Shown piece after piece: positions 48,453 through 60,429 of a stretch of DNA of 64,000 nt (positions within the stretch are counted from its first letter, which is position 1; each line of letters opens with the position of its first letter). A program made the translations under genes and the position numbers. The stretch is from Bolinopsis microptera (Eukaryota > Ctenophora > Tentaculata > Lobata > Bolinopsidae), in assembly GCF_026151205.1 (NCBI RefSeq), contig NC_087083.1, positions 3,362,536 to 3,426,535 of the forward strand, read 5' to 3'. The notes beneath the pieces were generated by a model that worked only from the letters and a program-made list of their open reading frames with translations, did no database searches and was not told the origin of the DNA.

Positions 48453-50045
48453 AGCATACACACAGCATCAATTTTAATAAACTCGTTTACCTGATTAGCT
48501 ATTATTTAATTAACTAACACCCTCATAACCTGGTAACCTTGGTAACGCCCTCATTTTACTTGGTCAGCTCTCGTTATATGCTCTCATTATACTCCCCTAA
48601 TAGAATTAGGCTATTAGCACGTCGAGCCCAAGAAATACTGAACAATTGCTCATTTGACTAAACACAGGGTATAATAATGTAACAATGGTAACGTGTATTA
48701 ATTGCAGCTGTGATGGTAGGTAGCAGCCAAAACCCCATTAATAAGTAACAAATTATTGCAGATTCTACAGACCGAAAAGTATAATGCTCCAATCACCCGA
48801 GTCAACTCTTGTGTAAAACAAACGGCTAATTTGTAGAATGAAAGGAACTGCAAGTTTCTGAAAGCTACGGGCTAAAGGCACTTAAAGCCCAATTGAGTAC
48901 TTAAAATGTATAGTCTAGTATAATCAGACGGAAGTATAGATTCGAGAGTTCTGCAAGAAACATTTCGTAGAAATTTATTCGTAACAATAGTTCTGCACAG
49001 CAAAAAAAAAGAAGAACGTTCAATTTGTGCCAACGCACAGAAAACTAGCTGGGACGATTGTATTCAGAGGGAGAAATACCACCCGATTACAGCGTTCGAG
49101 AATAATCTTTATTTACAAATGGCAAAACAGAAGCATACGAAACGAATGCAAAAAAGAGATTCTACCGGTCCTGTTCTCTATCCAGATAAACTATCACTTC
49201 ATTACGAACCGCATTCCTCAGTCAGCCAGGCTAGTTGTCATGGTCACCAGGCTAGGTATTTCCGGGCAAATGCGCGTGAAGGTCGTCGGATTATTTCAGC
49301 AACTGCAATATTCATTCCATCTTCTTAGTTCGGTATCAAGCTGATCGTGAACTTGTCCTACCACTGATTGGTTGTTATCTGGTCACGTGCGCGTTGCCAT
49401 GGTCATGTGCGCGTAACTGTGATCACGTGGGCGTTACTGTCGTGATGGGCACGTGACTAGTGATTTAGATATGGTACGCTTGTACTTTGTAGTTAAGGAA
49501 CTAGACACATTTCTTGTACGGTTGTGTTTGATGCTGGTTATTTTGTAATTGCAGCCTTTTTGTGGTCCGGAAGTTTCTGGCAGAATACAGATTTGGGCGG
49601 GAATTTACGTGTATTTTAATTGCATTACTGGTTGGATTTTTGCCCGACTTTTTATTTTATGATATCAGCTGTTATACTACAATTTATTCTCGCCGGTGAA
49701 TCAAGAACTGCAAATGATTGAACTATTCCTCCCTTCCCTCCCTTTTGCTTTTGGTTCACTGATTGTTCTGTTTCTGTATTGTTGGGGGTGGGCCCGGGTG
49801 GGTGGTCTTCAACTTATGGAACTAAAAACTGGACTGACGGCAGATCCGCTCAGACAGAGCAGGTTTTAGTACCGGAAATTTCTTCTGTTCCCTAGATTTT
49901 TCCTCAAGTGTTTCCCATATATATTTTTCTGAATGTGCCCCAAGTTATTTTGCCCCCCCCCCCGCCCCACGTTCCACAAGTTTGGTTAGATCCAGATTCC
50001 CGCCCCGAATAAGGATTGGACCGAAAAAACGCTAATCTGGAGAAA
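48453..50045. other. no gene seen; E-box cluster at 49380-49455
   Basis: An open stretch at 49027-49344 shows no family resemblance. A C-run lies near 49960. Confidence 0.4.
49384..49455. promoter_or_regulatory. cluster of CACGTG E-boxes
   Basis: CACGTG occurs at 49384, 49424 and 49450, with a CATGTG between, each in a GCGCGT/GGGCGT context. This could be a bHLH-bound element; no adjacent gene is identified. Confidence 0.35.
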
Positions 50046-50046
50046 A

Positions 50047-50142
50047 GGGTCACCAGGGTTACCAGGGTCACCAGGGTCACCAGGGTCACCAGGGTTACCA
50101 GGGTTACCAGGGTTACCAGGGTTACCAGGGTTAGTGGTTACC
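50047..50142. repeat. 9-bp array (CCAGGGTTA)n
   Basis: About ten copies with CAGGGTCAC variants. The same family as 52677-52916 and 53434-53705. Confidence 0.88.
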
Positions 50143-50482
50143 AGGAGATATATTGCTCAGTGGAGGAGACATCACATGTACATTCAACATATTTATATTT
50201 AATATAGTTAGTAGTTACAATGTATAAATATGCTCTATTAGCAAATTAGATTAAACATACCGGAAATCGGATTTATTAGGCAGATTAATTTGGAACTAGT
50301 TATAAATACCCAGTACATGTGATGATTGTACATAATTAAGGTTAGTTAATATTAGTTAATATTGGTTGATATATTAGTTAATATTAGTTAATATTAGTTA
50401 ACAGACTTCCTACTTTTTAAATTGCTGACTGGATAATACTTTCAGCACTACTACATATATATAATATATATATTATATATAT

Positions 50483-50525
50483 CCATAGACACAGTGTTTC
50501 GTCCTATTAGGACTCATCAGTATGG
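50483..50525 (-). ncRNA. type I hammerhead ribozyme motif
   Basis: The minus strand from 50525 reads: stem I CCATA; core CTGATGAG; stem II TCC, loop TAATA, GGA; core CGAAA; a short stem III (CAC/GTG, minimal loop); cleavage triplet GTC; stem I partner TATGG. All invariant core bases are present. Cleavage is predicted between 50488 and 50487. Very short stem III is known for hammerheads of Penelope-like elements and retrozymes. It lies directly before a Penelope-type GIY-YIG ORF, but on the opposite strand. Confidence 0.88.
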
Positions 50526-51166
50526 CTCAAATCATCAGGGTTGGTTTTGCCGATATATTATTAATATATATATATAGAGAGAAAACAACTGCAAGCCAGA
50601 TCCAGGAACCAGACTCCGAAAGTCTAAGGGCGGTTCCCGGGGCTGTCGACCCAGGGTGCCATGCTTGTGGTAAATGTTATGTTTGTAAGCAAAATTTCCT
50701 GTCCCCCTGTTCCAATTTTAGTAGTCACCATTCTAAACAAGTTTTCCCTATAACTAAGTATATATCTTGTCAGAGTTATAACCTCATTTATTTAATGGAG
50801 TGTAAGACTTGTAAACAGTCGTATGTCGGTTATACTACCTCAAATCTCCCTAAGAGATTCTCTAACCATAAGAGTCACATAAAGAAAGGTATAAGAAGTT
50901 GTAAATTAGTTAACCATTTTTTAGATATTGATCATGATTTAGATTTTAGTACCATGGCCTCCTATAATTCCTCACTTAGTAAGCACCTTTCTGTCATTAT
51001 AGTAGACGCTTTAGTATTTGAGCCTAATATTAGTAAAGCAGACAAAGAAAAGGCTATGGAAGCTAGAGAGGGGTTCTACCAGACCCAATTGAAAACCCTT
51101 GAACGGTTTGGGGGTATGAACACCCTTGATAGTAACCATCTACTTTTTAAATCTGCCGGAGCTTAG
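50522..51166 (+). pseudogene. Penelope-like element, GIY-YIG endonuclease end only
   Basis: This 214-codon ORF has a Cys cluster (C46, C49, C52, C55, C63) and a GIY-YIG nuclease: NLIY (87-90), YVG (101-103), R112 and NHKSHI. No reverse transcriptase remains; the sequence before residue 20 is ATATAT-rich and probably not coding. It differs from the copy at 16.7 kb, so at least two families are present. AATAAA follows near 51478. Confidence 0.8.
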
Positions 51167-52676
51167 TTTTAATTTTAGTATATTTTGTAGATTTTATTTA
51201 GTTATACCATTATTCCAGAGACGTGCATATTACATTTTTTACTTAAGTATAAATTTTACAGGTTTTTGTTGTGATTTTAAGTGATTTTGCGAGAATCAGT
51301 TATCAGTATTTAGATAAGAGATAAGATAAGAGTACATTTTTAACGGCTTTCAGTTTCTTTTTTAAATTTCAGTTCATCAGATTTTCCCACTGCTTTTAGT
51401 TTGTATTTATTCTCAATTGTATATGATTCGTATTTGTTGTAGTTACTTTAATGATATAATTTCTCAGAATTGATGTAAATAAACGATGCAAAGACTTTCG
51501 AAGATCTAATCACAACCGCTTTCTTTTATTGTGTAGAAGTCCAGCCATGAAATATATATATATATATTATATAAGTAATAAATAGTTGTTGCTTGGTTTC
51601 CCAAAGAGAGTGCTCGACTGCGGTTAAGCAGGAGCATTATAATTCCAACAATTGAAACAAATCAAATTGGCGGGCAAACGATCCGTTTCATGATATGTTT
51701 AAAACAATACCAATCATCAGTGCCCTGATGATTGGTATTGTCGAATTATATATATTATATATATATATAACAAATGATATAACAAATGATACATGTATGA
51801 ATGGAAAAACTAGAAATTAGGAGAAAAAATTATTTTAAAAAGAGTACTAACTATTTAACCAACTATTTAACTGATATTCTAATTATCACAACGTATCATG
51901 ACTTGCTCTAATCTGACTAAAATGTTAGACCATTGGAAGAAGTAGATTGAAAGCGCACAAATCAATTGCGGGGAGGCATGAATTAATCCTGGTAACCCTG
52001 GTAACCCTGGTAACTGTGGTAACTCTGGTAACCCTGGTAACCCTGGTAACTCGCACAAGGGAAAAAGAAGTTGTCAACAAAAAGAGGAGAAAAGCTTTAA
52101 ATTAAGGTAAAACTAAAATAACCGGATGAGAAAAGTGTTAAATTAAGGTAAAACTAAAATAGCCCTTCCTGGAGCAGTACCAAACAGTTAGCACTGTCAG
52201 AGAATACAGGTCAGTATGTATATACTGTCATTCTCCCCGTGTAATTGCCCTGGTAACCCTGGTAACCCTGGTAACCCTGGTAACCCTGGCATTAACTCGG
52301 CTACCGGTATTGTTCACACTCACCCAGAGGAACGAGCAGATGCATTAATTATGCTTAATTTGCGGTCATAATCTTAATTTAGTTTTCCAGTTATTCAAAA
52401 ATATGCATACCTTTAATAAAGAAATAGAATATGTCCAAATTACATCAAAATTAGCTAGTATGAAATTCAGGAATATCGTCAGATAAGGCACGGTCACATT
52501 ATATTTATATAATGTTGTTTATAACTGGTGATTTTATAATTCCATGTAAATGCTTGGTTGATATGTCGAAAATTGGAAAATTACTGCGCTACACTCGCTA
52601 ACACTAACAGTCAGAATGCAGATTATAAAAAACAGTATATTAAAGTCTGATGGAGTAAGGTAACCACTAACCATGG
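51167..52676. other. 3' tail of the Penelope-like copy, a 16-bp hairpin, short CCTGGTAAC arrays
   Basis: A perfect 16-bp stem (CAATACCAATCATCAG and inverse, loop TGCC) lies at 51705-51740. Short CCTGGTAAC runs are at 51985-52050 and 52248-52292. No gene is seen. Confidence 0.6.
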
Positions 52677-52916
52677 TGACCCTGGTAACCCTGGTAACCC
52701 TGGTGACCCTGGTGACCCTGGTAACCATGGTAACCCTGGTAACCCTGGTGACCCTGGTAACCCTGGTAACCCTGGTAACCTTGGTAACCCTGGTAACCTT
52801 GGTAACCCTGGTAACCCTGGTAACCTTGGTAACCCTGGTAACCCTGGTGACACTGGTAACCCTGGTTACCCTGGTTACTCTGGTAACCCTGGTAACCCTG
52901 GTAACCCTGGGTAACC
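52677..52916. repeat. 9-bp array (CCCTGGTAA)n
   Basis: About 27 copies. The minus frame GLPGLPGLP looks like collagen only because of the 9-bp period. Confidence 0.92.
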
Positions 52917-53433
52917 CCAGAATAGACACAGAGCAGCTGCTGACCTAGATAGTACAGTATAGACAAGATTTAAGATTACTGTACTGTATATACTACTGTA
53001 TATAGTATATATATATATATATACAGTACTGTGGCATGACTCACTAGAGATTAGTGACGCTGTGTCAATACTATTCCAGTCAGAGTGTAGATTAGTGTAG
53101 ATTATAATGGCTGATATCTAGACAAGTCAGCTTGCTTTCTTAATCCTTGATGACAACTTTATTACTATTCTCTTTCTGTGGCGGTTCTAAAATACTATTG
53201 CAGTAATTCTTTTCTCCTGATAATAACGATGTCAACAGCTTAACCAGTACATCAGATTTCCGTTTTTCAGATTTCAGAGCAAAAAACGGAAAAAACAAGC
53301 CAACAAGAATCAGAACAATCTAGATCTATGTTTAGTAGTAAGATCTGCACGGAGCCTTGCAGCTTCCTTGTTTAGCTAACCGTACAAATAGAGTCACTTA
53401 TAGGCACACATAACACCCAACACAAGTACATAT

Positions 53434-53705
53434 CAGGGTTACCAGGGTTACCAGGGTTACCAGGGTTACCAGGGTTACCAGGGTTACCAGGGTTACCAGG
53501 GTTACCAAGGTTACCAGGGTTACCAGGATTACCAGGGTTACCAGGGTTACCAAGGTTACCAGGGTTACCAGGGTTACCAGGGTTACCAGGGTTACCAAGG
53601 TTACCAGGATTACCAGGGTTACCAGGGTTACCAGGGTTACCAGGATTATCAGGGTTACCAGGGTTACCAGGGTTACCAGGGTTACCAGAGTTACCAGGGT
53701 TACTC
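53434..53705. repeat. 9-bp array (ACCAGGGTT)n
   Basis: About 30 copies; the inverse orientation of the unit at 52677. The gap 52917-53433 shows no gene. Confidence 0.92.
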
Positions 53706-54413
53706 AACACAACTACATACAAGTAACCAAATGAATGATGATAATGCGAGCATGTTACATTCCTCGGTGGAAGAAACAAAGGTTACAATGTTACAGCACG
53801 TGCGGGAGAGAATCAAGTCTTCATTATACTATTATAGTAAGTGTAGTTGTTCGTTTATAGCTGTAAACCAAATTAGCAGCATTAAACTCTGCTGTTAGAG
53901 CAGTGTTCAGAAGGAGAGGACATGTCTTGCCAAAACCTGTGTGAAGCTAGACAAGTTTGTGAGGTGACGATATTTGTAACCCTGGTAACCCTGGTAACCC
54001 TGATATTTGTAACTGAAACTACGAGAAAATGAGTTGCTATAGTGTGACATGTAACTAAACATTCTGGTGAAGATCCATGCAGTTACATTTACAGCAGCCA
54101 CGTCACCCTGCAAGTGTTACAGGGTAACACTTGCAATGTGAACAGCTCCACTTGCAATGTGAACAGCTTGAAAACGACCTTTTTAACACCAAGAAAACCA
54201 AGACACAGACAGGCTGATCTTCTTGAGATACACGAAATAACTATCTAGCAATGTTTAGCGGTTGTCGAATATAAAAAAATGAAAAGTTTAAATTACCTCG
54301 GTCAGAGATCAAGTCAACCGTACAGACAATTGTGCAATCAATATCATGGATACGTTTTAAAAAATGAACTGTGGAAAACCGGATTTAACGTCTTGTCATA
54401 AAAGAACCGAAAG

Positions 54414-54605
54414 AGGACAACAGGGGGAGAAAGAGGACAACAGGGGGAGAAAGAGGACAACAGGGAGAGAAAGAGGACAACAGGGGAGAAAGAGGGCTTT
54501 CTGATGAGGATTGAAAGAGGACAACAGGGGGAGAAAGAGGACAACAGGGGGAGAAAGAGGACAACAGGGGGAGAAAGAGGACAACAGGGGGAGAAAGAGG
54601 ACAAC
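54414..54605. repeat. 20-bp array AGAAAGAGGACAACAGGGGG
   Basis: About nine copies interrupted once near 54500. From 53706 to 54413 no gene is seen. Confidence 0.9.
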
Positions 54606-54812
54606 GAAGGGGAGGGGGTTTAAAGTAAAACAACTGCTTGTCAGGAATCAAAATTACTTGATCTGTCCACATCTGCCAGATCACTGGAAGAGCGACAAAT
54701 AAATTCTCGAATTTAAAAGATGAAAACGAACGAACCTCACATTTTATTTAAAGGGAATTTGTACTACTGCTACTGCAGTGAAAATTAAAATAATATTTTA
54801 TCTCGAGGAACC

Positions 54813-54945
54813 AGCGATAAACGGCACATAATGACTTGGTTAGGGTTAGGGTTAGTTTATCTAGTTTGTATAAGCGATAAAAGGCACATAATGACTTGGT
54901 TAGGGTTAGGGTTAGGGTTAGTTTATTTAGTTTGTATAAGACAAA
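54813..54945. repeat. two 60-bp copies carrying short (TTAGGG)n
   Basis: TTAGGG occurs about 2.5 and 3.5 times inside duplicated GGCACATAATGACTTGGTTA blocks. These are short interstitial telomere-like runs, not a chromosome end. Confidence 0.75.
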
Positions 54946-55189
54946 ATATGAAATTGTAGTGTTCTTAATTCCTATGTCTAAATTCTAAACCACGAAATAG
55001 ACGAACATAAAGAATTAAGATGTTCGGATAAAAATGAAATATTGTTTAAAAATAAATTTAGGAATCCTCAAAAATGCAGGTTTACTGCACATGCTGCAAC
55101 CTCACAAGTGTATGCTAAGATCGGGATCTGTTCGGCTGTAAAGTTTGAAAGAATACAGACATTAGTACTTCTACTACTACTGTATAGCT

Positions 55190-55209
55190 CCTTATATGGG
55201 CATCACGTG
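55190..55209. promoter_or_regulatory. CArG box plus E-box
   Basis: CCTTATATGG (55190) followed by CACGTG (55204). The same pair recurs at 58679/58693, and a lone CArG box lies at 62225. Confidence 0.35.
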
Positions 55210-55372
55210 ATATTAGTACTTCTCCAGGTCTTCACTCTGACGCTGTATATTCTAGACTGTAAAGTTACAGGATCTGCAGTTTGAAAATTTTATAGAACAA
55301 CTCAAACAAACGTGATCAGTAATAAGAAAATGTGCAACAGACGTCCAGACGAGTAAGAAATAAAAAGAGTAG

Positions 55373-55450
55373 TGGTTACCAGGCGATTACCATAGTTACC
55401 AGGCGATTACCATGGTTACCAGGCGATTACCATGGTTACCAGGCGATTAC
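55373..55450. repeat. 19-bp array GGTTACCAGGCGATTACCA
   Basis: Four copies. Confidence 0.85.
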
Positions 55451-55629
55451 TAGACGTAGGTAAAACAAAGTACACTAGACATATGTATTGAGGGAGTGAT
55501 GCAGGCTGTAAAGGAAGAGCAAGCCACTGTGTACATGTCTATACTGATCCAAGGAGTCAAGCTTCCAGCATTATATAGTAAGTAACTCAACCTCGCTCGT
55601 AATTGGTCCAAATTAGAGCACATCCTGAA

Positions 55630-57820
55630 TTATAGGCCTGCAATTACTGGTTACCGACTGCATACTGCTTATACTACTGTATAGCTCCTTATTTAGGTAG
55701 CACGTGAATTATAGGCCTGCAATTACTGGTTACCGACTGCATACTGCTACTGTATAGCTCCTTATTTAGGCAGCACGTGAATTATAAGCCTGCAATTACT
55801 AGTTACCGACTGCATACTGCTTATACCACTGTATAGCTCCTTATTTAGGTAGCACGTGAATTATAAGCCTGCAATTACTGGTTACTGACTGCATGCTGCT
55901 ACTGTATAGCTCCTTATTTAGGTAGCACGTGAATTATAAGCCTGCAATTACTGGTTACTGACTGCATGCTGCTACTGTATAGCTCCTTATTTAGGCAGCA
56001 CGTGAATTATAAGCCTGCAATTACTAGTTACCGACTGCATACTGCTTATACCACTGTATAGCTCCTTATTTAGGTAGCACGTGAATTATAAGCCTGCAAT
56101 TACTGGTTACTGACTGCATGCTGCTACTGTATAGCTCCTTATTTAGGTAGCACGTGAATTATAAGCCTGCAATTACTGGTTACTGACTGCATGCTGCTAC
56201 TGTATAGCTCCTTATTTAGGCAGCACGTGAATTATAAGCCTGCAATTACTAGTTACCGACTGCATACTGCTTATACCACTGTATAGCTCCTTATTTAGGT
56301 AGCACGTGAATTATAAGCCTGCAATTACTGGTTACTGACTGCATGCTGCTACTGTATAGCTCCTTATTTAGGTAGCACGTGAATTATAAGCCTGCAATTA
56401 CTGGTTACTGACTGCATGCTGCTACTGTATAGCTCCTTATTTAGGTAGCACGTGAATTATAAGCCTGCAATTACTGGTTACCGACTACATACTGCTTATA
56501 CTACTGTATAGCTCCTTATTTAGGTAGCACGTGAATTATAAGCCTGCAATTACTGGTTACTGACTGCATACTGCTACTGTATAGCTCCTTATTTAGGCAG
56601 CACGTGAATTATAGGCCTGCAATTACTGGTTACTGACTGCATACTGCTACTGTATAGGTCCTTATTTAGGTAGCACGTGAATTATAAGCCTGCAATTACT
56701 GGTTACTGACTGCATACTGCTTATACTACTGTATAGCTCCTTATTTAGGTAGCACGTGAATTATAAGCCTGCAATTACTGGTTACTGACTGTATACTGCT
56801 ACTGTATAGCTCCTTATTTAGGCAGCACGTGAATTATAGGCCTGCAATTACTGGTTACTGACTGCATACTGCTACTGTATAGCTCCTTATTTAGGTAGCA
56901 CGTGAATTATAAGCCTGCAATTACTGGTTACTGACTGCATACTGCTTATACTACTGTATAGCTCCTTATTTAGGTAGCACGTGAATTATAAACCTGCAAT
57001 TACTGGTTACTGACTGCATACTGCTACTGTATAGCTCCTTATTTAGGTAGCACGTGAATTATAAGCCTGCAATTACTGGTTACTGACTGCATACTGCTAC
57101 TGTATAGCTCCTTATTTAGGTAGCACGTGAATTATAAGCCTGCAATTACTGGTTACCGATTGCATACTGCTACTGTATACCTTACAAGACTTTTTTGTGG
57201 CGGACCAATTTGCGACGACCGAAATTTTGGCGGTCCGAAAATATGGCGAAATTGAACAAAAACCGTCACATTTCGGACGTCACAGAAAATAAGGGTATTT
57301 TTCATCATTTTTTGTGACAGTAAGCAGTAAGGAAATTTCTGAAATTCGGTAAAATCATGTTCAAACTTAGTCTGTATTAAGACTGTAAGACTTTCATGTT
57401 AGCACATAATATACATGTATTTTAATGCAAATTTAAACTGTATTGCTTGACATTCAATTCGTCATTGGTGTGGTGATAATTTGTAATTGTCCCAAGGGCA
57501 AGATGCCAGAATTTATTTATTTATTTTACTTGATATTACTTTTTAGAAACAAAATAAAGCAGTGAAGGCACAGTCATTGAAATAAGCTAAAATATAATGC
57601 GACGGATTCTATTACGACGACCGAAATTTTGACGGTCCGAAAATATGGCGAAATTTTCGGAAAACCGCCACATTTCGTACGTTATAAATATGTCTTGTAA
57701 GGTAGCTCCTTATTTAGGCCGCACGTGAATTATAAGCCTGCAATTACTGGTTACCGACTGCATACTGCTACTGTATAGCTCCTTATTTAGGTAGCACGTG
57801 AATTATAAGCCTGCAATTAC
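55630..57820. repeat. 72-82 bp array, about 28 copies, each with a CACGTG
   Basis: Units read GAATTATAAGCCTGCAATTA, CTGGTTACTGACTGCATACT and GCTCCTTATTTAGGTAGCACGT. Two length forms differ by a TTATAC insertion and tend to alternate. A 523-bp MITE interrupts it at 57180. Confidence 0.93.
57178..57704. mobile_element. MITE with CCTTACAAGAC inverted ends and TA target duplication
   Basis: It spans 57180-57702, with TA on both sides. Neighbouring array units give the empty site TACTGTATAGCTCC. Two internal direct copies share CGACGACCGAAATTTT and GGTCCGAAAATATGGCGAAA. No ORF. Confidence 0.88.
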
Positions 57821-57822
57821 TG

Positions 57823-57965
57823 GTCACACACAAACAAGTCAGTCTGTCTAAAATTGGGGGTCACACACAAACAAGTCAGTCTGTCTAAAAGTGGGGTCAC
57901 ACACAAACAAGACAGTCTGTCTAAAAGTGGGGTCACACACAAACAAGTCGGTCTGTCTAAAAGTT
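57823..57965. repeat. 36-bp array, four copies
   Basis: Units of GGTCACACACAAACAAGTCA plus GTCTGTCTAAAA. From 57966 to 58474 no gene is seen. Confidence 0.9.
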
Positions 57966-58474
57966 GTAACTTTCATCGCACCGTCATGCATCCGTCATGC
58001 ATCCTAATTTCTTAAGATAGTTACGAAAGATCAAAACAAATGAAGAAATAGCAAAAATAAGTTAAAATTAAGTTAAATTAAAAATAAGTACTGTATTAAA
58101 GCATTGACGGAGTATAGTCACACGACTGCTATTAGATAGCACAAGAAGACTGAAATTCATAATGTATTAGCAATAAAAGTCGGCTGTGTTGAAATTATAA
58201 AGTGTGTGTTAAAATCTGGAAAAAACTTTCAACACCGAGATAGGTTGAAGCACTTAGCAATCAATACGATACTACATGACGAGTTGTTAATCGTCTGATT
58301 TTCAACAAGTCTGGGTGGCGTGAGTTACTGGTCGAATTAGAAAGTAGAAGATTTGTAGAGACGTATAAGAGAAGTAGAGGAGTAGAAGATGAATAGAGGA
58401 GTAGATGAGAAGTAGAGGAGTAGAAGAGGAGTAAAAGAGGAGTTGCAGAGAGATCTTATTTAACCAGGCTTTAA

Positions 58475-58640
58475 CCAGGAATGGTGGTTCCGTTACCAGG
58501 GGTTGAGTTCTATTACCAGGGGTTGAGTTCCGTTACCAGGGGTGGTAGTTCCGTTACCAGGGGTGGTAGTTCCGTTTACCAGGGGTTGAGTTCCGTTACC
58601 AGGGGTGGTAGTTCCGTTACCAGGGGTTGAGTTCTGCATT
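58475..58640. repeat. array GTTACCAGGGGTTGAGTTCC
   Basis: About eight imperfect copies alternating with GTGGTAGTTCC. From 58641 to 59309 only the CArG/E-box pair is notable. Confidence 0.88.
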
Positions 58641-59309
58641 TACCAGGCCAGTGACCTCTACAAGGAAGTGTGGGACGCCCTTATATGGGCATCACGTGAC
58701 ACAGACAAGTGCAGTGTAGTGTGGGACGCTGGAGTACGCTCGGAGTGACGGACTTGGTTAATCTCTTTCTACTGAGTAATTTGAAGCAGAATTACATTTA
58801 TTAGGCACTACTCGTATGAACCGGGTTTTATAATTCTGTACTACACTGTAATTCAGACAGATCCACAGAGTTTATTAACTCCTTTATAAATTATTAACTC
58901 TTTTATAATTTCCAAATTATTAGTCTAAATTTATTTCTGTGAATTTGTGGTGCTTCACAAAAAAGTACCTATAAAACTTGTAATAAAAAAGTAAGTCAGC
59001 GGCTGACTGCAAGAAAAACAGGGTATCTCAGGAGGTATGCCTCTAGATAATATTTAGTACTTGGAGCGAGGCTAACTAGGCTAGTGAGCTTGAGGATATA
59101 AATCTAACAAAGCATCTTATCATGTGGTTCCAGGGTCGAGGGAGTGACAAGGTCTCAAACACAGGGCCGGTAATGTCAGCGGGGTGGGTCTCCGTTTAGC
59201 AGGAATCAACACAAATTAATCTTACCAATTATGTAATATTATAATGGGATAATTAGTTTGTTAGAGCTGCAGTGTACTGGGCGCCACGACGCAATCTATT
59301 GTCTGGACT

Positions 59310-59815
59310 TTTATACTGAGAGACTATAGTAACTGCTATACTGAGAGACTATACTTATAGTACCTGCTATACTGAGAGACTATAGTACCTGCTATACTGA
59401 GAGACTATAGTACCTGCTATACTGAGAGACTATAGGACCTGCTATATTTAGAGACTACAGTACCTGCTATACTGAGAGACTATAGTACCTGCTACACTGA
59501 GAGACTATAGTACCTGCTACACTGAGAGACTATAGTACCTGCTATACTGAGAGACTATAGTACCTGCTATATTGAGAGACTATAGTACCTGCTATACTGA
59601 GAGACTATAGTACCTGCTATACTGAGAGACTATAGTACCTGCTATACTGAGAGACTACAGTACCTGCTATACTGAGAGACTATAGTACCTGATATACTGA
59701 GAGACTATAGTACCTGCTATACTGAGAGACTATAGTACCTGCTATACTGAGAGACTATAGTACCTGCTATACTGAGAGACTATAGTAACTGCTATACTGA
59801 GAGACTATGGTACCC
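59310..59815. repeat. 23-bp array GAGACTATAGTACCTGCTATACT
   Basis: About 22 copies with few substitutions. From 59816 to 60429 no gene is seen. Confidence 0.92.
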
Positions 59816-60429
59816 ACTAAACTATAGTACCTGCTGTGAGACCAACTAATTGTTGGAATTTTTGTTATTTGTGCATGGTGAAAATATCATAACATTAGGC
59901 AATACGTATGATTTTAAGCAACTCAAGTCTTTCTTGATAGATTGTTTAACCAAGGTTCAAGGTAGTAAATAATCGTGATATGGAGCGGTTACAATGTTTG
60001 GCTTTAAATACCATTTCCAGCCTCTTTCTTCTGACTAACAATTAAATTTTAAAACTTATGAAACTTAAAAACGTAAAGCTGAACGAACAACTTCCAATTT
60101 GACTTAACAAGTAAAAGTAGATACACTGCAAAACAAACTATCAATTGACTATTCTGAGTTAATTTCTAAAATAAAAGCAGATTGTACGGGACTACTACAC
60201 GGTGCCAGACATTGTGTGAGCCGAGCAAGCATTCCTTCTCACATTGTATAGCCTTTTAAACAGTGCTTCCAAACGAATATCTCTCCTGCTTGGCAGAATA
60301 CTTAATATAAAAACACAACACTTATATATATATTTAATTCTTAACTGCTTGATTATTGTGGGGCTTATTGTGTGGTGTTTTTAGATGCTTAATTTGAGTC
60401 ATCTGATGTGAGTACATGCTCAATGCTAT

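Noticed and set aside
49027-49344. Small gene on the plus strand
   Set aside because: Two overlapping frames are open, with no recognisable family or splice support.
52534-53779. Collagen-like Gly-X-Y proteins
   Set aside because: They arise from a 9-bp repeat; the same DNA is open in most frames.
54841-54930. Telomere end
   Set aside because: Only two to four TTAGGG units inside duplicated unique sequence.
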